From positions 124,001 through 188,000 of the forward strand of contig CAWFRG010000013.1 of assembly GCA_963818205.1 (NCBI GenBank): a DNA stretch of 64,000 nucleotides. Direction: 5' to 3'. The stretch's first letter is position 1. Each line of letters starts with the position of its first letter. Positions 35,970 to 47,417 of the stretch are shown one piece after another. The notes beneath the pieces were generated by a model. That model was not told the DNA's origin. It saw nothing but the letters and a program-made list of their open reading frames with translations, and searched no databases. Source of the stretch: CAVVYV01 sp963818205 (GTDB lineage: Bacteria > Actinomycetota > Thermoleophilia > Solirubrobacterales > 70-9). The position numbers were made by a program, and so were the translations under genes.

Positions 35970-37580
35970 CTAGTGCCGGAAGTGGCGGCGCTTCGTGAAG
36001 ACCATCGCGACACCTGCGGCGTCGCAGGCCTCGATCACCTCGGCGTCGCGAACGGAGCCGCCCGGCTGGATCACCGCGGTGGCGCCGACGTCGATTGCGG
36101 CCTGGGGCCCGTCGGCGAAGGGGAAGAAGGCATCGGAGGCAATCACCGAGCCGGCCAGGAGCGTCTCGGCGTCCGGGCCCCTTGCCTCCTTCGCCTTCTC
36201 GATCGCGAGCCGTACCGAGTCGACCCGGCTCATCTGGCCGGCGCCGATCCCCAGGGTGGCGCCGTCGCGGGCGAGGACGATCGCGTTCGAGCGCACGTGG
36301 CGGACCACCCGCCAGGCGAACAGCAGGTCCTCCCACTGCTCCTCGGCCGGCTGGGTCTTGGTCGGCACCTCCATCAGCTCCCGCGGCTCCGGGGTGCCGT
36401 CGGCGTCCTGGACCAGGATCCCGCCCCGGACCCGCTTGATGTCGGGCTCGATCTGGTGCTCGCGTCGCTCGGTGTCCTCGAGGATCCGGATCGCCTCCTT
36501 CTGCTGGAGGACCTCGAGCGCCCCCTCCTCATATCCGGGCGCGATAAGGACCTCGATGAACTGCTGGTGTAGCCGCTCGGCCAGTGTCCTGTCCACCGGG
36601 CGGTTGAGCGCGACCACGCCCCCGAACGCCGACATCGGATCGCAGGCGAAGGCCGCCTCGTAGGCAGCGCCAATCGACTCGCCCTCGGCGACCCCGCAGG
36701 GATTGTTGTGCTTGACGATCACGCAGCCGTCGCCCTCGAGATCGGAGAGCAGGCTGCGGGCCGAGTTCAGGTCGAGGACGTTGTTGAAGGAGAGCGGGCG
36801 GCCGTGCAGCTTGGCGACGCGAGAGAGCACGTGCGAGCGCGCGCGGGGCTCCACATAGAGGGCCGCTCGCTGGTGCGGGTTCTCGCCATAGGAGAGGTCG
36901 AGCTCCTTCTCCCAGGCGGTCACCCAGTAGGTGGGCAGCACCTCGTAGCGGCGACCGAACCAGCGGCTGATCGCCGCGTCATAGCGGGCGGTGTAGGCGA
37001 ACGCCTCGTTGGCGAGCCAGTGGCGGGTGGCCGCCGAGAGCTCGCCGGTCTCCTCGAGCTCGCTGAGCACCGCGTCGTAGCTCTCCGGCCTCACCACCAC
37101 GGCGACGTAGCGGTGGTTCTTGGCCGCGGCGCGAATCATCGTCGGGCCACCGACGTCGATGTTCTCGATCGCCTCCTCCTCGGGCACGTCGATGCGGGCG
37201 ACGGTGCGCTCGAACGGGTAGAGGTTGACGCAGACCAGGTCGATCTGCTCGATCTCCCGCTCGCGCAGGGTGGCCGCGTGCTCGGGGTTGTCGCGGATCG
37301 CCAGCAACGCCGCGTGCAGGCTCGGATGGAGCGTCTTCACCCGCCCATCGAGGATCTCCGGGAAGCCGGTCAGGTCCTCGACCCCCCTCACCTCGATTCC
37401 TGCCTCGTCCAGGACAGATTGAGTGCCTCCGGTGGAGACGATCTCCACCCCGAGCTTCGCGAGGCCGGCGGCGAAGTCGGCGACGCCGGTCTTGTCGGCG
37501 ACGGAGATCAGCGCCCGGCGGACGGGCAGCGACTCGCCAGCCGGCTCCGGAGCGATCTCTGAGGATGGGCTGGTCGACAC
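35970..37580 (-). CDS. purH: Bifunctional AICAR transformylase / IMP cyclohydrolase
   Basis: A 536-residue enzyme for the last two steps of IMP synthesis. The N-terminal IMP cyclohydrolase domain (ALISVADKTGVADFAAGLAKLG, STGGTQSVLDEAGI, GRVKTLHPSLHAALL, NIDVGGPTMIRAAAKNH) precedes the C-terminal formyltransferase domain with KHNNPCGVAEG (catalytic Lys-His), AFGGVVALNR, IGAGQMSRVDSV, ASDAFFPFADGPQAAIDVGATAVIQPGGSVRD. GTG 37580 is the start. The frame is intact. It heads toward the terminator hairpin and is the last gene of the purine run in direction of transcription. Confidence 0.97.
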   Translation of the reverse strand: MSTSPSSEIAPEPAGESLPVRRALISVADKTGVADFAAGLAKLGVEIVSTGGTQSVLDEAGIEVRGVEDLTGFPEILDGRVKTLHPSLHAALLAIRDNPEHAATLREREIEQIDLVCVNLYPFERTVARIDVPEEEAIENIDVGGPTMIRAAAKNHRYVAVVVRPESYDAVLSELEETGELSAATRHWLANEAFAYTARYDAAISRWFGRRYEVLPTYWVTAWEKELDLSYGENPHQRAALYVEPRARSHVLSRVAKLHGRPLSFNNVLDLNSARSLLSDLEGDGCVIVKHNNPCGVAEGESIGAAYEAAFACDPMSAFGGVVALNRPVDRTLAERLHQQFIEVLIAPGYEEGALEVLQQKEAIRILEDTERREHQIEPDIKRVRGGILVQDADGTPEPRELMEVPTKTQPAEEQWEDLLFAWRVVRHVRSNAIVLARDGATLGIGAGQMSRVDSVRLAIEKAKEARGPDAETLLAGSVIASDAFFPFADGPQAAIDVGATAVIQPGGSVRDAEVIEACDAAGVAMVFTKRRHFRH

Positions 37581-37624
37581 CGTGGGCCGAGTCTAAGTCC
37601 GGCGCTCGCCAGACGACGAGCCGG

Positions 37625-38251
37625 TCATCCTTCGGGGGAGTCGATCTGGACGAGGCGCGGATTCTCGCCGTCGACCCGCACCCGCCCCGCGGCGATCAGC
37701 CGGATCGCCTCCGGCAGAAGCGTGTGTTCCGTCGCGTGGATCAGCTCCTCGGTCTCCTCCCAGTCGCGACTGGGAGGGATCTCCACCGGCCGCTGGAAGA
37801 TGATCGGGCCCGAGTCGACGCCCTCGTCGACGAAATGGACGGTGACACCGGTGATCTTCGAACCGTGATCGAGCGCCTGCTGGACCGCCTCCAGCCCGCG
37901 GAACGCGGGCAACAGCGCCGGGTGCACATTGATGATCCGGTTCCGGAACCGCTTCACGAACTGGGGCGAGAGCAGCTGCATGTACCCCGCCAGGACCACG
38001 AGGTCCACCTCCCGCTGCTCCAGCCAGTCGCCGATCGCCCGGTCGCGCTGCTCACGGTCCTCGTAGTCCGAGGAGGGAAAGGCGGCGGTCTCGACGCCGG
38101 CCCGCACTGCCCGCTCCAGGGCCTGCGCCTCGGGCTTGTCCGAGATCACCCCAACCACCTCGATCCCGTCGGAGCCGTGGAGCTGGTCGAGGATCGCCTG
38201 CAGGTTGGTGCCGCCCCCTGAGGCGAGCACCGCGATGCGGAATGAGCTCAT
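37625..38251 (-). CDS. purN: Phosphoribosylglycinamide formyltransferase
   Basis: A 208-residue 10-formyl-THF-dependent GAR transformylase (step 3 of purine synthesis). Motifs: FRIAVLASGGGTNLQAI (phosphate-binding loop), VVGVISDKPEA, LVVLAGYMQLLSP, the catalytic Asn-His-Asp set in RNRIINVHPALLPAF, TGVTVHFVDEGVDSGPI. The frame is intact. It lies between purF and purH, with 36 and 44 base gaps. Confidence 0.96.
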   Translation of the reverse strand: MSSFRIAVLASGGGTNLQAILDQLHGSDGIEVVGVISDKPEAQALERAVRAGVETAAFPSSDYEDREQRDRAIGDWLEQREVDLVVLAGYMQLLSPQFVKRFRNRIINVHPALLPAFRGLEAVQQALDHGSKITGVTVHFVDEGVDSGPIIFQRPVEIPPSRDWEETEELIHATEHTLLPEAIRLIAAGRVRVDGENPRLVQIDSPEG

Positions 38252-38287
38252 CCGCGCATCCTGTCGTATCCCGCGGCGACCCTTGAT

Positions 38288-39802
38288 TCAGCGCGAGGCG
38301 GGAACGACGGCGATGTCCTCGAGGGCGAACTTGCCGTTCGCGTCCTCGGGATCCCCGAGCGGGTAGTCGCCGGTGAAGCAGGCGTCGCAGTGGCGCTCGC
38401 GCGGGGTGCCGACCGCCTCGTAGACGGCCTCGATCGAGAGGTAGGCGAGCGAATCGGCCCCGAGCTCGGCGGCGATCTCCTCCACGGTGCGCTCGTGGGC
38501 GACCATCTCCTCCCGGGTAGACATGTCGATGCCGTAGTGGCAGGGATGACGGATCGGCGGCGAGGAGATCCGCAGGTGAACCTCCTTCGCGCCCGCGTCC
38601 TTGAGCATCGCGACGATCTGGCGGGTGGTGTTGCCGCGGACGATCGAGTCGTCGACGACCACCACCCGCTTGCCGGCGACGATCTCGGGCAGCGGGTTGA
38701 ACTTCATCCGCAGGCCGTGCTTCCGCAGCTCCTGGCCGGGCTGGATGAAGGTTCGCTGCACGTAGCGGTTCTTGATCAGTCCGTCGTCCTTCGGCAGTCC
38801 CGAGGCCCGGGCGAAACCGTTGGCCGCCGGGTTGCCGGAGTCGGGCACGGTGATCACGAGGTCGGCGTCGACCGGCGCCTCCTCCCAGAGCAGCTCGCCC
38901 ATCCGCCCGCGCACGCCCTGCAGCACCCGGCCCTCGAGCTTCGTGTCGGGCCTGGAGAAGTAGATGTGCTCGAACACGCACATCGCCTTGCGCTCGCCCT
39001 CGATCACCGGCTTCATCGCCAGTCCGTCATCGGTGAGCGCGACCATTTCACCGGGCTGGACCTCGCGGATCAACTGGGCGCCGATGATGTCGAAGGCGCA
39101 GCTCTCGGAGGCGACAACGAAGCACTCGGGCAGGCCGTCGCTGGGCTTGATCTTGCCGAGCGCGAGCGGCCGGACGCCGTGCGGATCGCGGAAGGCGACC
39201 ACCGCGTGCTTGGTCATCACCACCGTCGAGTAGGCGCCCTCGAGCCGCGGCATCACCTCGGCGACCGCGTCCTCGATCCACTCGTTCCCCTCGCCGGCGC
39301 GGCTGGAGAGGAGGGCGGCGATGATCTCCGAGTCGGAGGTGCCGCGAAGCTTCAGCCCCTGCTCGGTGAGCTCGTTGTAGAGCTCGACCGCGTTGGTCAG
39401 GTTGCCGTTGTGGGCGAGGGCGAGCTCCCGGCCGTCGTCGCGCCAGACCGGCTGGGCGTTCTCCCAGGCGCCGCCGCCGGTGGTCGAGTAGCGAACGTGG
39501 CCGATCGCCATGTCGCCCTCGAGCGCCCGGAGCTTCTGCTCGTCGAAGACCTGCGAGACCAGGCCCAGCTCCCGCATCGTGGTGATGTGACCGCCCTCGC
39601 AGGTCGCGATTCCGGCCGATTCCTGACCCCGGTGCTGGAGCGCGTAGAGGCCGAAGTAGGCGAGACGGGCGACCTCGCGGCCGGGCGCGTACACGCCGAA
39701 GACCCCGCACTCATCGCGCGGGCCATCGCGATCGGGATGCTCGAACCGCGGCTCGGTCAAGGCTTGGAGAGGTGTCTCAACCTCTGGAGATCGGATACGC
39801 AA
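38288..39802 (-). CDS. purF: Amidophosphoribosyltransferase
   Basis: First committed step of purine synthesis (PRPP + Gln). The TTG start at 39802 gives a 504-residue precursor; the Ntn nucleophile is Cys32 in RDECGVFGVYAP, so a 31-residue propeptide would be removed. Glutaminase domain: ALQHRGQESAGIAT, GHVRYSTTGG, AHNGNLTNA, GTSDSEIIAALL. PRTase domain: VITVPDSGNPAANGFARASGL, VVVVDDSIVRGNTTRQIV. The C-terminal cysteines HCDACFTGDYP are consistent with a structural Fe-S cluster as in Bacillus-type PurF. The frame is intact. Confidence 0.97.
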   Translation of the reverse strand: MRIRSPEVETPLQALTEPRFEHPDRDGPRDECGVFGVYAPGREVARLAYFGLYALQHRGQESAGIATCEGGHITTMRELGLVSQVFDEQKLRALEGDMAIGHVRYSTTGGGAWENAQPVWRDDGRELALAHNGNLTNAVELYNELTEQGLKLRGTSDSEIIAALLSSRAGEGNEWIEDAVAEVMPRLEGAYSTVVMTKHAVVAFRDPHGVRPLALGKIKPSDGLPECFVVASESCAFDIIGAQLIREVQPGEMVALTDDGLAMKPVIEGERKAMCVFEHIYFSRPDTKLEGRVLQGVRGRMGELLWEEAPVDADLVITVPDSGNPAANGFARASGLPKDDGLIKNRYVQRTFIQPGQELRKHGLRMKFNPLPEIVAGKRVVVVDDSIVRGNTTRQIVAMLKDAGAKEVHLRISSPPIRHPCHYGIDMSTREEMVAHERTVEEIAAELGADSLAYLSIEAVYEAVGTPRERHCDACFTGDYPLGDPEDANGKFALEDIAVVPASR

Positions 39803-39935
39803 GCAGGAACTCAGCTCGCCCGATCAGGGTAGCAGCGGGCCCGGCCCGCCTCCCCGCCTCGGATGTCCCAAAATGCGGGCCTTTTCCCGAGATCCGAGGG
39901 GGCGGCCGAGCCTCGCCCGACCGCCCCGCTCTCCA

Positions 39936-41415
39936 TCACTCGCCGCGGCTCCCACGGTCGGATCCGGTCGCGACGGCAACCCGGGCGGGCACGTAGCGCC
40001 CGAGCAGCGGGATCAGCGTCACCGCCGCGCCGAGGGCGGCGATCGCGAGCGAGACCAGGATCCCCGGTTGGAACCCATCGAGGAGGGCCGCGGAGCTGCC
40101 CGCAGCGGCGGTCGATCCGGAAGTCCCGGCCTCGATCACCGCGGTGGCGACGGCCAGGCCGACCGCCCCGCCGAGCTGGAATGAGGTGTAGACGAGCCCG
40201 GAGGCGAGTCCCTGTTCCTCGTCGGCGACGTCGCCGGTCGCCGCCATGGTGAGCGGCCCGAAGGCGAGCGTGAACCCGATCCCGGAGAGGATGAAGGTCG
40301 GCAGCATCGCCGACAGGTAGCCGGAGTCGGCGCCGATGTTCCAGAACAGGAGGTAGGCGAGCCCGAGGCTCGTCAACCCGGCGCCGATCGGCAGCGCGGT
40401 CCCGACGCGATTGACCAGCCGGCCGATCTGCGGGCGAACCGAACGCGACGATCAGCCCGGCCGGCAGGAAGGCGAGCGCCATCTCGATCGGCGACCAGCC
40501 CCTCAGGTTCTGCATGTAGAGGGTGCCGATGAACTGGAACCCGAACCAGCTTCCAAGCAGCGCCATCGCGCCGTAGTTCGCACGGCGCAGCGCCGCCGAG
40601 CGGAGGATCCCGAGACGGACAAGCGGGTTCTCGCTGCGCTGTTCGATCAGGACGAACGCGGTGAGCAGCATCCCGACCGCCGTGAACGAAAGCAGCGTCT
40701 GCGTCGCTCCCCAGCCGACGTCTGGCGCCTCGACGATCGTGTAGACGAGACCGAGCATCGCCGCGGCGAGGGTCGCCGTGCCGCTGAAGTCGAAGCTGCT
40801 GCGGCTCAGGGTTGCGTTCGGCTCATCCTTGTCGAGGTAGCGGGGCAGCAGGAGCAGGATCGCCAAAGCGATCGGGACGGGCATGAAGAACGTGTACCGC
40901 CAGCCCAGCTCGGTCAGGGCGCCGCCGAAGACGAGGCCCAGCGACCAGCCGCTCGCCCCGACCGCCGCGTAGATGCTCAGCGCCTTGTTCCGCGCGGGCC
41001 CCTCCGCGAACGTCGTCGTGATGATGGAGAGCACGGCCGGCGCCGTGAACGCGGCCGCCGCTCCCTTGATGAACCTGGTCGCGATCAGCGTGGACCCGTC
41101 GCTGGCGAGGCCGCCGACGAAGGAGGCGACCAGGAAGACCGCGAGCCCGCCGAGCAGGACCCGCCGGCGGCCGAGCAGATCGGCAGCTCGTCCGCCCAGC
41201 AGCAGGAGGCCGCCGTAGCCGAGGATGTAGGCGCTCACCACCCACTGGAGCGAGCTCGGCTCGAGGCCCAGTTCGCTGCCGATGCTCGGCAGGGCGACGC
41301 CGACCATCGAGACGTCGAGCCCGTCGAGGAAGAGGACGCCGCAGACGAGGGCGAGCAACCACCAGGCGCGGGCGTCGAAGCTGGTCTTCAGTGACTGTGC
41401 TGACTCCTGCTGCAT
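39936..41415 (-). CDS. MFS drug-efflux type transporter (DHA2 family), frameshifted
   Basis: About 493 residues, 14 helices. ATG 41415 starts MQQESAQSLKTSFDARAWWLLALVCGVLFLDGLDVSMVGVALPS. Signature regions are the A/C motifs GRAADLLGRRRVLLGG and GLVFGGALTELGWRYTFFM. One break lies near 40430; after it comes SLGLAYLLFWNIGADSGYL and DVADEEQGLASGLVYTSFQLGGAVGLAVATAV. It is divergent from a MarR-type regulator and preceded by a strong AT-rich promoter/operator, so it is very likely the regulator's target. Substrate unknown. Confidence 0.88.
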
Positions 41416-41450
41416 ACGGGCCTCCCCGTCAGTGATCAGTTGAAGGCGGA

Positions 41451-41511
41451 TAGTATATGCATACGCATGCAATGTGTCAACACTAAATGCGTATGCAACT
41501 ATTGCTATAAT
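41451..41511. promoter_or_regulatory. Divergent promoter and MarR operator
   Basis: Perfect 11-base inverted arms TGCATACGCAT (41458-41468) and ATGCGTATGCA (41487-41497). On the minus strand a -35 TTGACA (complement of 41475-41480), a 17-base spacer and a -10 TATACT (complement of 41452-41457) drive the MFS gene; the first arm lies in that spacer. On the plus strand a -10 TATAAT (41506-41511) follows the second arm and can drive the MarR gene. This is the clearest AT-rich regulatory region of the window. Confidence 0.8.
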
Positions 41512-41579
41512 TTCCGCCGCGCTTGAAGGCGTTTCCTAGAAAACGCGAGAGGCGCGAAAAACGTGAGGAGAGAGGCCAG

Positions 41580-42001
41580 ATGTCGTCCGTAGAGGCCGCG
41601 GTTAGCAAGAACGACCACCTTCTGAATCAGTGGAGTGAACTCGAGTCGGCGCATGCCCGCGTCAGGGAGGCCCTCGAGCGCGCCTTGGAGCGCGAGCACC
41701 GTCTCTCGCTGAGCGAGTACGAAGTGCTCCGCCGCCTCGCCGAGGACGCCCAAGGGGCATCGCCGGATCCAGGAGCTGGCCGACGAGGTCCACCTCAGCC
41801 AGAGCGCTCTCTCCGCGCCTGGTCGAGCTGGCTCGAAGAGGCCGGCTACGTCACCCGCGCGACCTGCGACTACGACCGCCGCGGGAATCTGCGCCTGCGT
41901 CACCGACGCCGGTCGCAAGGCCCAGAAGGAGGCCGATCCCACGCACCGCGCCGTCGCTCGCCGAGACCCTGGGCGAGCGCGCCGCCGCCCCAGCCTCCTA
42001 G
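41580..42001 (+). CDS. MarR-family transcriptional regulator, frameshifted
   Basis: ATG 41580 starts MSSVEAAVSKNDHLLNQWSEL. Winged-helix parts: LEREHRLSLSEYEVLRRLAED, then after a shift near 41757 RIQELADEVHLSQSALSRLV (recognition helix), a shift near 41815, RLEEAGYVTRATCDYDRRG (wing, DxRG), and further shifts near 41893 and 41945 before LAETLGERAAAPAS and the stop at 42001. The helix order and DxRG wing are intact apart from the indels. It is divergent from the MFS gene; the palindromes in between are its likely operator. Confidence 0.82.
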
Positions 42002-42034
42002 CCTCCGGCCCGCCGCCAGGGGCCCTGGCCGGCT

Positions 42035-43312
42035 CTACTTCTTCTTCCGCTGCTTGATCAGCTTGATCTTTACCGGCTGAGAGTTGCGCACGCCAGCGAC
42101 GCCCGCCGGGAGGAAGGTGACGAAGGCCTTCACCTTCGCCTTGCCCTTCTTCTTCAGCTTCTTCGCCGTCTTCCCCTTCGGCTTCACCGCCAGCTTGAAC
42201 GAGAGGCCGCGGTGATGGTCAGCCCGATCTGCTTCACCTTCGCGGTCGCGGCGACGTCCTCGGTCCCGGCTGTTGGCGATCCGCGACCTGGCCCGGGCCC
42301 GGGACCTTGGCGTTGATGATCGCCGTCCCCTTCTTCTTCTTGCGGGTGATCGAGTTGATCGTGATCTTGTTCGAGGGGGCGGCGGCGAGGAGGAACGGGG
42401 GACCCGACGCCGGGGATCAGGCTCGGGTTCGGGCTGCTGCCGTTGATGTTGGCGCGCCCGATGGCGCCAGACCCGAACGAGGGGCTTGGATTGCTCCAGA
42501 AGACGTATTGAGGATTGACCGCCGGACGACGGCGTGAAGACCGGATGCTCGAGTGGCGTTGGGGATGAAGTTGGCGTCGGCCACGCCGCCGCCCACCGGC
42601 ACGCGCCCGACGCTGCCGTTGACGGCCGATCGCGGCGGCCCAGTAGAGGAAGCTGGGGTCCACCGCGATGCCGCAGCCGGCGCTCCCACTCGGCAGGGTT
42701 ATGAAGTTCGGTTCGGGGCTGCCGCCGGAGACCGGCGCCCGACCGATCCTGAAAGCGCTGTTGTCCAGCCAGTAGACGAAGCTCTGGTCGGCCGCGATTC
42801 CGCAGACGCCGGCGCTGGTGCTGATGAAGTTGGAGACCGGATTGCTGCCGTCGGCGTTGGCGTGCCCGATCGTGTCATTCAGCCCGGTGTTGTTGACCAG
42901 AAGATCCCTGAATTGACGGTGACGGCGACACCCTGCGGGTTGCTGACCGCCAGTGGTGATGAAGTTCGGGTTGACGCCGCTGCCGTCGAGGTTCGCGCGG
43001 CCGATTCGGTCTGGCGTTGCCATCGGCCCAGTAGATGAACTTGGAGTCAACCGCAACGCCGTGGGGCTCGTTGAGCCCGGTGATGAAGTTGTTGTTCAGG
43101 CCGGTGCCGTTGATCTTGGCCCGGCCGATGCTGGAGCCCGGGCTCTCGTTCGTCCAGTAGACGAAGTTGCCGTTCGCGTCCTTGACGAGCAGGAGCAGCA
43201 GGATCACCGCGGTCAGCAGCGCGACGATCACAGCCAGCCCCCAGCCTCCGATCGGCAGCGGTCCGGACCAAAAATGTCCGTGACCTCGATTTGGACGCTC
43301 GACGTGGGGCAC
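42035..43312 (-). CDS. Membrane-anchored YWTD-type beta-propeller protein, frameshifted
   Basis: From GTG 43312 there is a short polar N-terminus, one transmembrane helix (GGWGLAVIVALLTAVILLLLLV), then repeated blades of about 45 residues with the pattern IGRAxxxGxxxNxxFI and ...GVAVDSKFIYWAD: NGNFVYWTNESPGSSIGRA, GRANLDGSGVNPNFI, GHANADGSNPVSNFI, YWLDNSAFRIGRAPVSGG. Six to seven blades fit one propeller. A C-terminal Lys-rich domain (VRNSQPVKIKLIKQRKKK) ends at 42035. Frames change at least four times. An external binding or lyase-like role is possible; none is shown. Confidence 0.6.
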
Positions 43313-43325
43313 CTACAGAGTCTTA

Positions 43326-45566
43326 TTACCCCTGGAGCGCCAGGTCAAGCGAGCGCCAGGCGGCCTCGGCGTCGCTCAGCGGCACCGAGACGTCGCGCCT
43401 CGGCCGCCGAGATCTCCAGCCGCTCGCCCCCCGCTTGCCCCAGCCTGAGCACATCCACCCCGGTGCTCGCCGCGCGCTCGCTGAGCGCGTCGAGCTCCGC
43501 GGCCGCGGCTGCGAGCAGGAACCCCCCAGGCCCCTCGCCGAACAGGGCCGTCTCGCCCGAGCAGCCGCGCAGCTCGATCAGCGGATCGAGGTCGAGCCGG
43601 GCCCCGACGCCGCCGGCGATCGCCATCTCGGCCAGGGCGCAGGCGAGGCCGCCGTCGCTGATGTCGTGGGCAGCCCTCGCGGCGCCGTCTCGAACCAGCT
43701 CGCGAACCAGCGCCAGCGCCCGCGCGATGGGCTCGATCGCGTTCTCGGGAAGCCCCATCCCGAGCTCTCCGCGCAGCTTCGCCAGCTCCGAGCCTGCGAG
43801 CGAGGGCGCAAAGGGGCCGACGAGCGCGATCTCGTCGCCCTCTCGCAGATCCAAGCCGACCGCGAGCTCCGCGGCGGGCAGCTCGCCGACCATGCCGACG
43901 ATCGGGGTCGGGTAGATCGGGCCCTCCTCGGTCTCGTTGTAGAGGGAGACGTTGCCGCCGACCACCGGGATCCCGAGCTCCGCGCAGGCGTCCGCAAGCC
44001 CCGAGACCGCCCGGTCGAGCTGCCAGGCGACGTGCGGCTTCTCGGGGTTGCCGAAGTTGAGGCAGTTGGTGAGGCCGAGGGGCTCGGCGCCGACGCAGGC
44101 GAGGTTCTGCGCGCACTCGAGCACCGCCTCGACCGCGCCGACGTAGGGCTCGCAGGCCACCCGGCGGCCATTGCCGTCGATCGAGACCGCGATCGCCCCG
44201 CCGGACTCCGGGACCATCAGCACCGCCGCGTCGGCGGTCTCGGGCCGCCTCGCGGTCCGCGATCCGACCACCGAGTCGTACTGCTCGAAGGCCCAGCGCG
44301 CCGAGGCGACGTTCGGGGAGCCGAGCAGGGCAACCATGATCGCGGAGGGATCGCCGGGATCGGCCGAGCGCCCCGCCGTCCGGGCCACGCGCTCGGGAAG
44401 CGTCGAACGGTTCCCGTAGATCCAGTCCCGCGGCTCGGCCGGCTCGAGGTCATAGAGCGGGCACCCATCCACCAGCGCCGCGACGGGCACGTCGGCGACT
44501 TCTCTCGTGCCGTCCACGACCCGCAGGCGCCCGTCGTCGGTGACCTCGCCGATCGCCGCGACCCCCGTCTGCCAGCGCTCGCAGGCCGCAACCACCTGCT
44601 CGAGCTTCCCCGGCTCGACCACCGCCAGCATCCGCTCCTGGGACTCGGAGATCATCACCTCGAATGGCTCCAGGTCCGGCTCTCGCAGCGGCACCCGGCT
44701 GACGTCGATCTCGATCCCGACGCCGCCCTTGGACGCCATCTCGCCCGCCGAGGAGGTGAGGCCGGCGGCGCCGAGGTCCTGAAGCGAGACCAGCAGCTCG
44801 CGCTGGAGCAGCTCCAGGCAGCACTCGAGCAGCTTCGATTCCTCGAACGGATCGCCGATCTGGACGCTCGGGCGCTTCGCGTCGTCGCCCGCCTCGAGCT
44901 CGGCGGAGGCGAGCACCGAGGCGCCGCCGATCCCGTCGCGGCCGGTCGAGGCGCCGATCAGGACGACGAGGTTGCCGGGCCCGGCGGCCGCCGAGCGCAC
45001 CATCTCCTCGGTCTTCGCCAGCCCCACGCACATCGCGTTGATCAGGCAGTTGTGCTCGTACGGCGGCTCGAAGCCGAGTTCGCCGCCGACGGTGGGCACC
45101 CCGATCGAGTTGCCGTAGTGGCCGATCCCGGCCACCGCCCCCTCGAGCAGGTAGCGGGAGCGCTCCGAGTCCAGCTCGCCGAAGCGGAGCGAGTCGAGGA
45201 TCGCGATCGGGCGGGCGCCGATCGCGAAGACGTCGCGGAGGATCCCGCCGACTCCGGTCGCGGCGCCCTGGAAGGGCTCGACCGCGCTCGGGTGGTTGTG
45301 CGACTCGACCTTGAATGCGACCGCGTAGCCGTCGCCGATATCGACCGCCCCGGCGTTCTCGCCCGGTCCCATCAGCACCCGCTCGCCCTCGGTGGGGAGG
45401 CGGCCGAGCAGCTTGCGCGAGTGCTTGTAGGCGCAGTGCTCCGACCAGAGCAGGGAGAACATCGCCAGCTCGGTGTCGTTCGGCTCCCGCCCGAGCAGCT
45501 CAGTGATCCGCGCGTACTCGTCGTCGGTGAGGCCGAGCTCCCGGTGCCTTGACTCGGCGACGGGGC

Positions 45567-45570
<4 letters not shown>
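43326..45570 (-). CDS. purL: Phosphoribosylformylglycinamidine synthase subunit PurL
   Basis: Large subunit of the three-part PurLQS FGAM synthase (ATP-dependent). GTG 45570; about 748 residues. Motifs: LWSEHCAYKHSRKLL, GPGENAGAVDIGDGYAVAFKVESHNHPSAVEPFQGAATGVGG in order (only parts quoted: HNHPSAVEPFQGAATG), GIGHYGNSIGVPTVGGEL, VQIGDPFEESKLLEC, AHDISDGGLACALAEM. A one-base shift near 43392 alters the last 20 codons; the correct reading ends VPLSDAEAAWRSLDLALQ at 43326. It overlaps purQ by 4 bases. Confidence 0.96.
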
Positions 45571-46229
<659 letters not shown>

Positions 46230-46233
<4 letters not shown>

Positions 46234-46457
46234 TTGCCGTTGGTGACGATCTCGAAGTCCTCGATCAGGGGATTGGCGAGGAGCTTCTCGCAGAGGGCCG
46301 GGAGCGAATCGGGGTCGTCGGTCTCCAGCTCGACCAGCCGTCCCACCCGAACCTCGTGCACCCCCTCGAAGCCCAGTGCGGGCAGGGCCCGCTCGACCGC
46401 CTTGCCCTGCGGGTCGAGGATCCCCTCCTTCGGCCTGATCAGCACCTTCGCCTTCAC
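46230..46457 (-). CDS. purS: Phosphoribosylformylglycinamidine synthase subunit PurS
   Basis: A 75-residue small subunit that bridges PurL and PurQ. Sequence: MKAKVLIRPKEGILDPQGKA, LGFEGVHEVRVGRLVEL, ANPLIEDFEIV, exactly the usual length and pattern. ATG 46457. The stop overlaps the purQ start. It follows purC by 15 bases. Confidence 0.96.
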
Positions 46458-46472
46458 GAGGTGAGCGTAGCG

Positions 46473-47328
46473 TCAGTCCAGGCGGCGGCCCGTGATCCGC
46501 TCGTAGGCCTCGATGTACTTGGCGCGGGTGTTCTCCACCACCTCGGGCGGGAGCTCCGGCGGCGGCGGCGTGTGGTCCCAGCCCGACTGATCGAGCCAGT
46601 CGCGCACGTACTGCTTGTCGAAGGAATTCTGGGCGCGGCCGGGCTCGTAGTCGTCGGCGGGCCAGAAGCGCGACGAGTCAGGGGTCAGGACCTCGTCGCC
46701 GAGGACGATCTCGGCCCCCGGCGAGCGAGCCGAACTCGAACTTGGTGTCGGCGACGATGATCCCGCGCTCGGCCGCGTGGTCGGCGGCCCACCGGTAGAC
46801 CTCGATCGAAGCCCGGCGGAGCTCCTCCATCAGGGGGCGGTCGCCGATGATCTCGGCGGCGCGGTCGAAGTCGATGTTCTCGTCGTGCTCGCCGAGCTCG
46901 GCCTTGGTCGCCGGGGTGAAGATCGGCTCGGGCAGCTTCTCGGACTCCTGCATCCCCGCGGGCAACTCGATCCCGCAGATCGCGCCCGTCTCCCGGTACT
47001 CGCGCCACCCAGACCCCGAGAGATATCCCCTGACCACGCACTCGACCGGGTACATCTCGAGCTTCCGGACCCGCATCCCGCGGCCCTTTGCCTCCGGCGG
47101 CACCTCCTCGGAGATGAAGTGGTTGGGGCAGATGCCCTCTGTCTGCTCGAACCAGAAGATCGACATCTGGGTGAGCACCCGCCCCTTGTCGGGGATCGGG
47201 TTGGGCATGATCACGTCGTAGGCCGAGATCCGGTCCGAGGCCACCATCAGCAGGTCGCCGTCGAGCTCGTAGATCTCGCGGACCTTGCCCGAGGAGTGCA
47301 GCTTGAGATCGGCGAGGGCGCTTGTCAT
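46473..47328 (-). CDS. purC: Phosphoribosylaminoimidazole-succinocarboxamide synthase, frameshifted
   Basis: SAICAR synthase. ATG 47328 starts MTSALADLKLHSSGKVREIYEL. Motifs: LLMVASDRISAYDVIMPNPIPDKG, FFEQTEG-like WFEQTEGICPNH, YPVECVVRGYLSGSGWREY, FTPATKAELGEHDENID, IIVADTKFEFG. One shift near 46722 (in a GGG/CCC context) precedes the C-terminal PDSSRFWPADDYEPG, QNSFDKQYVRDWL and the stop at 46473. About 285 residues in total. Confidence 0.95.
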
Positions 47329-47417
47329 CCCGCCCGCCGATGCTAACAACGGCCTCCGGCGCCGCCGGGAGCGCGCGGGTGTCCCGTTTGCGCTGTTTGC
47401 GGAGTAGATTCGAGACG

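Noticed and set aside
43291..45552. 753-codon plus-strand open frame opposite purL
   Set aside because: It is an antisense shadow of the intact purL gene.
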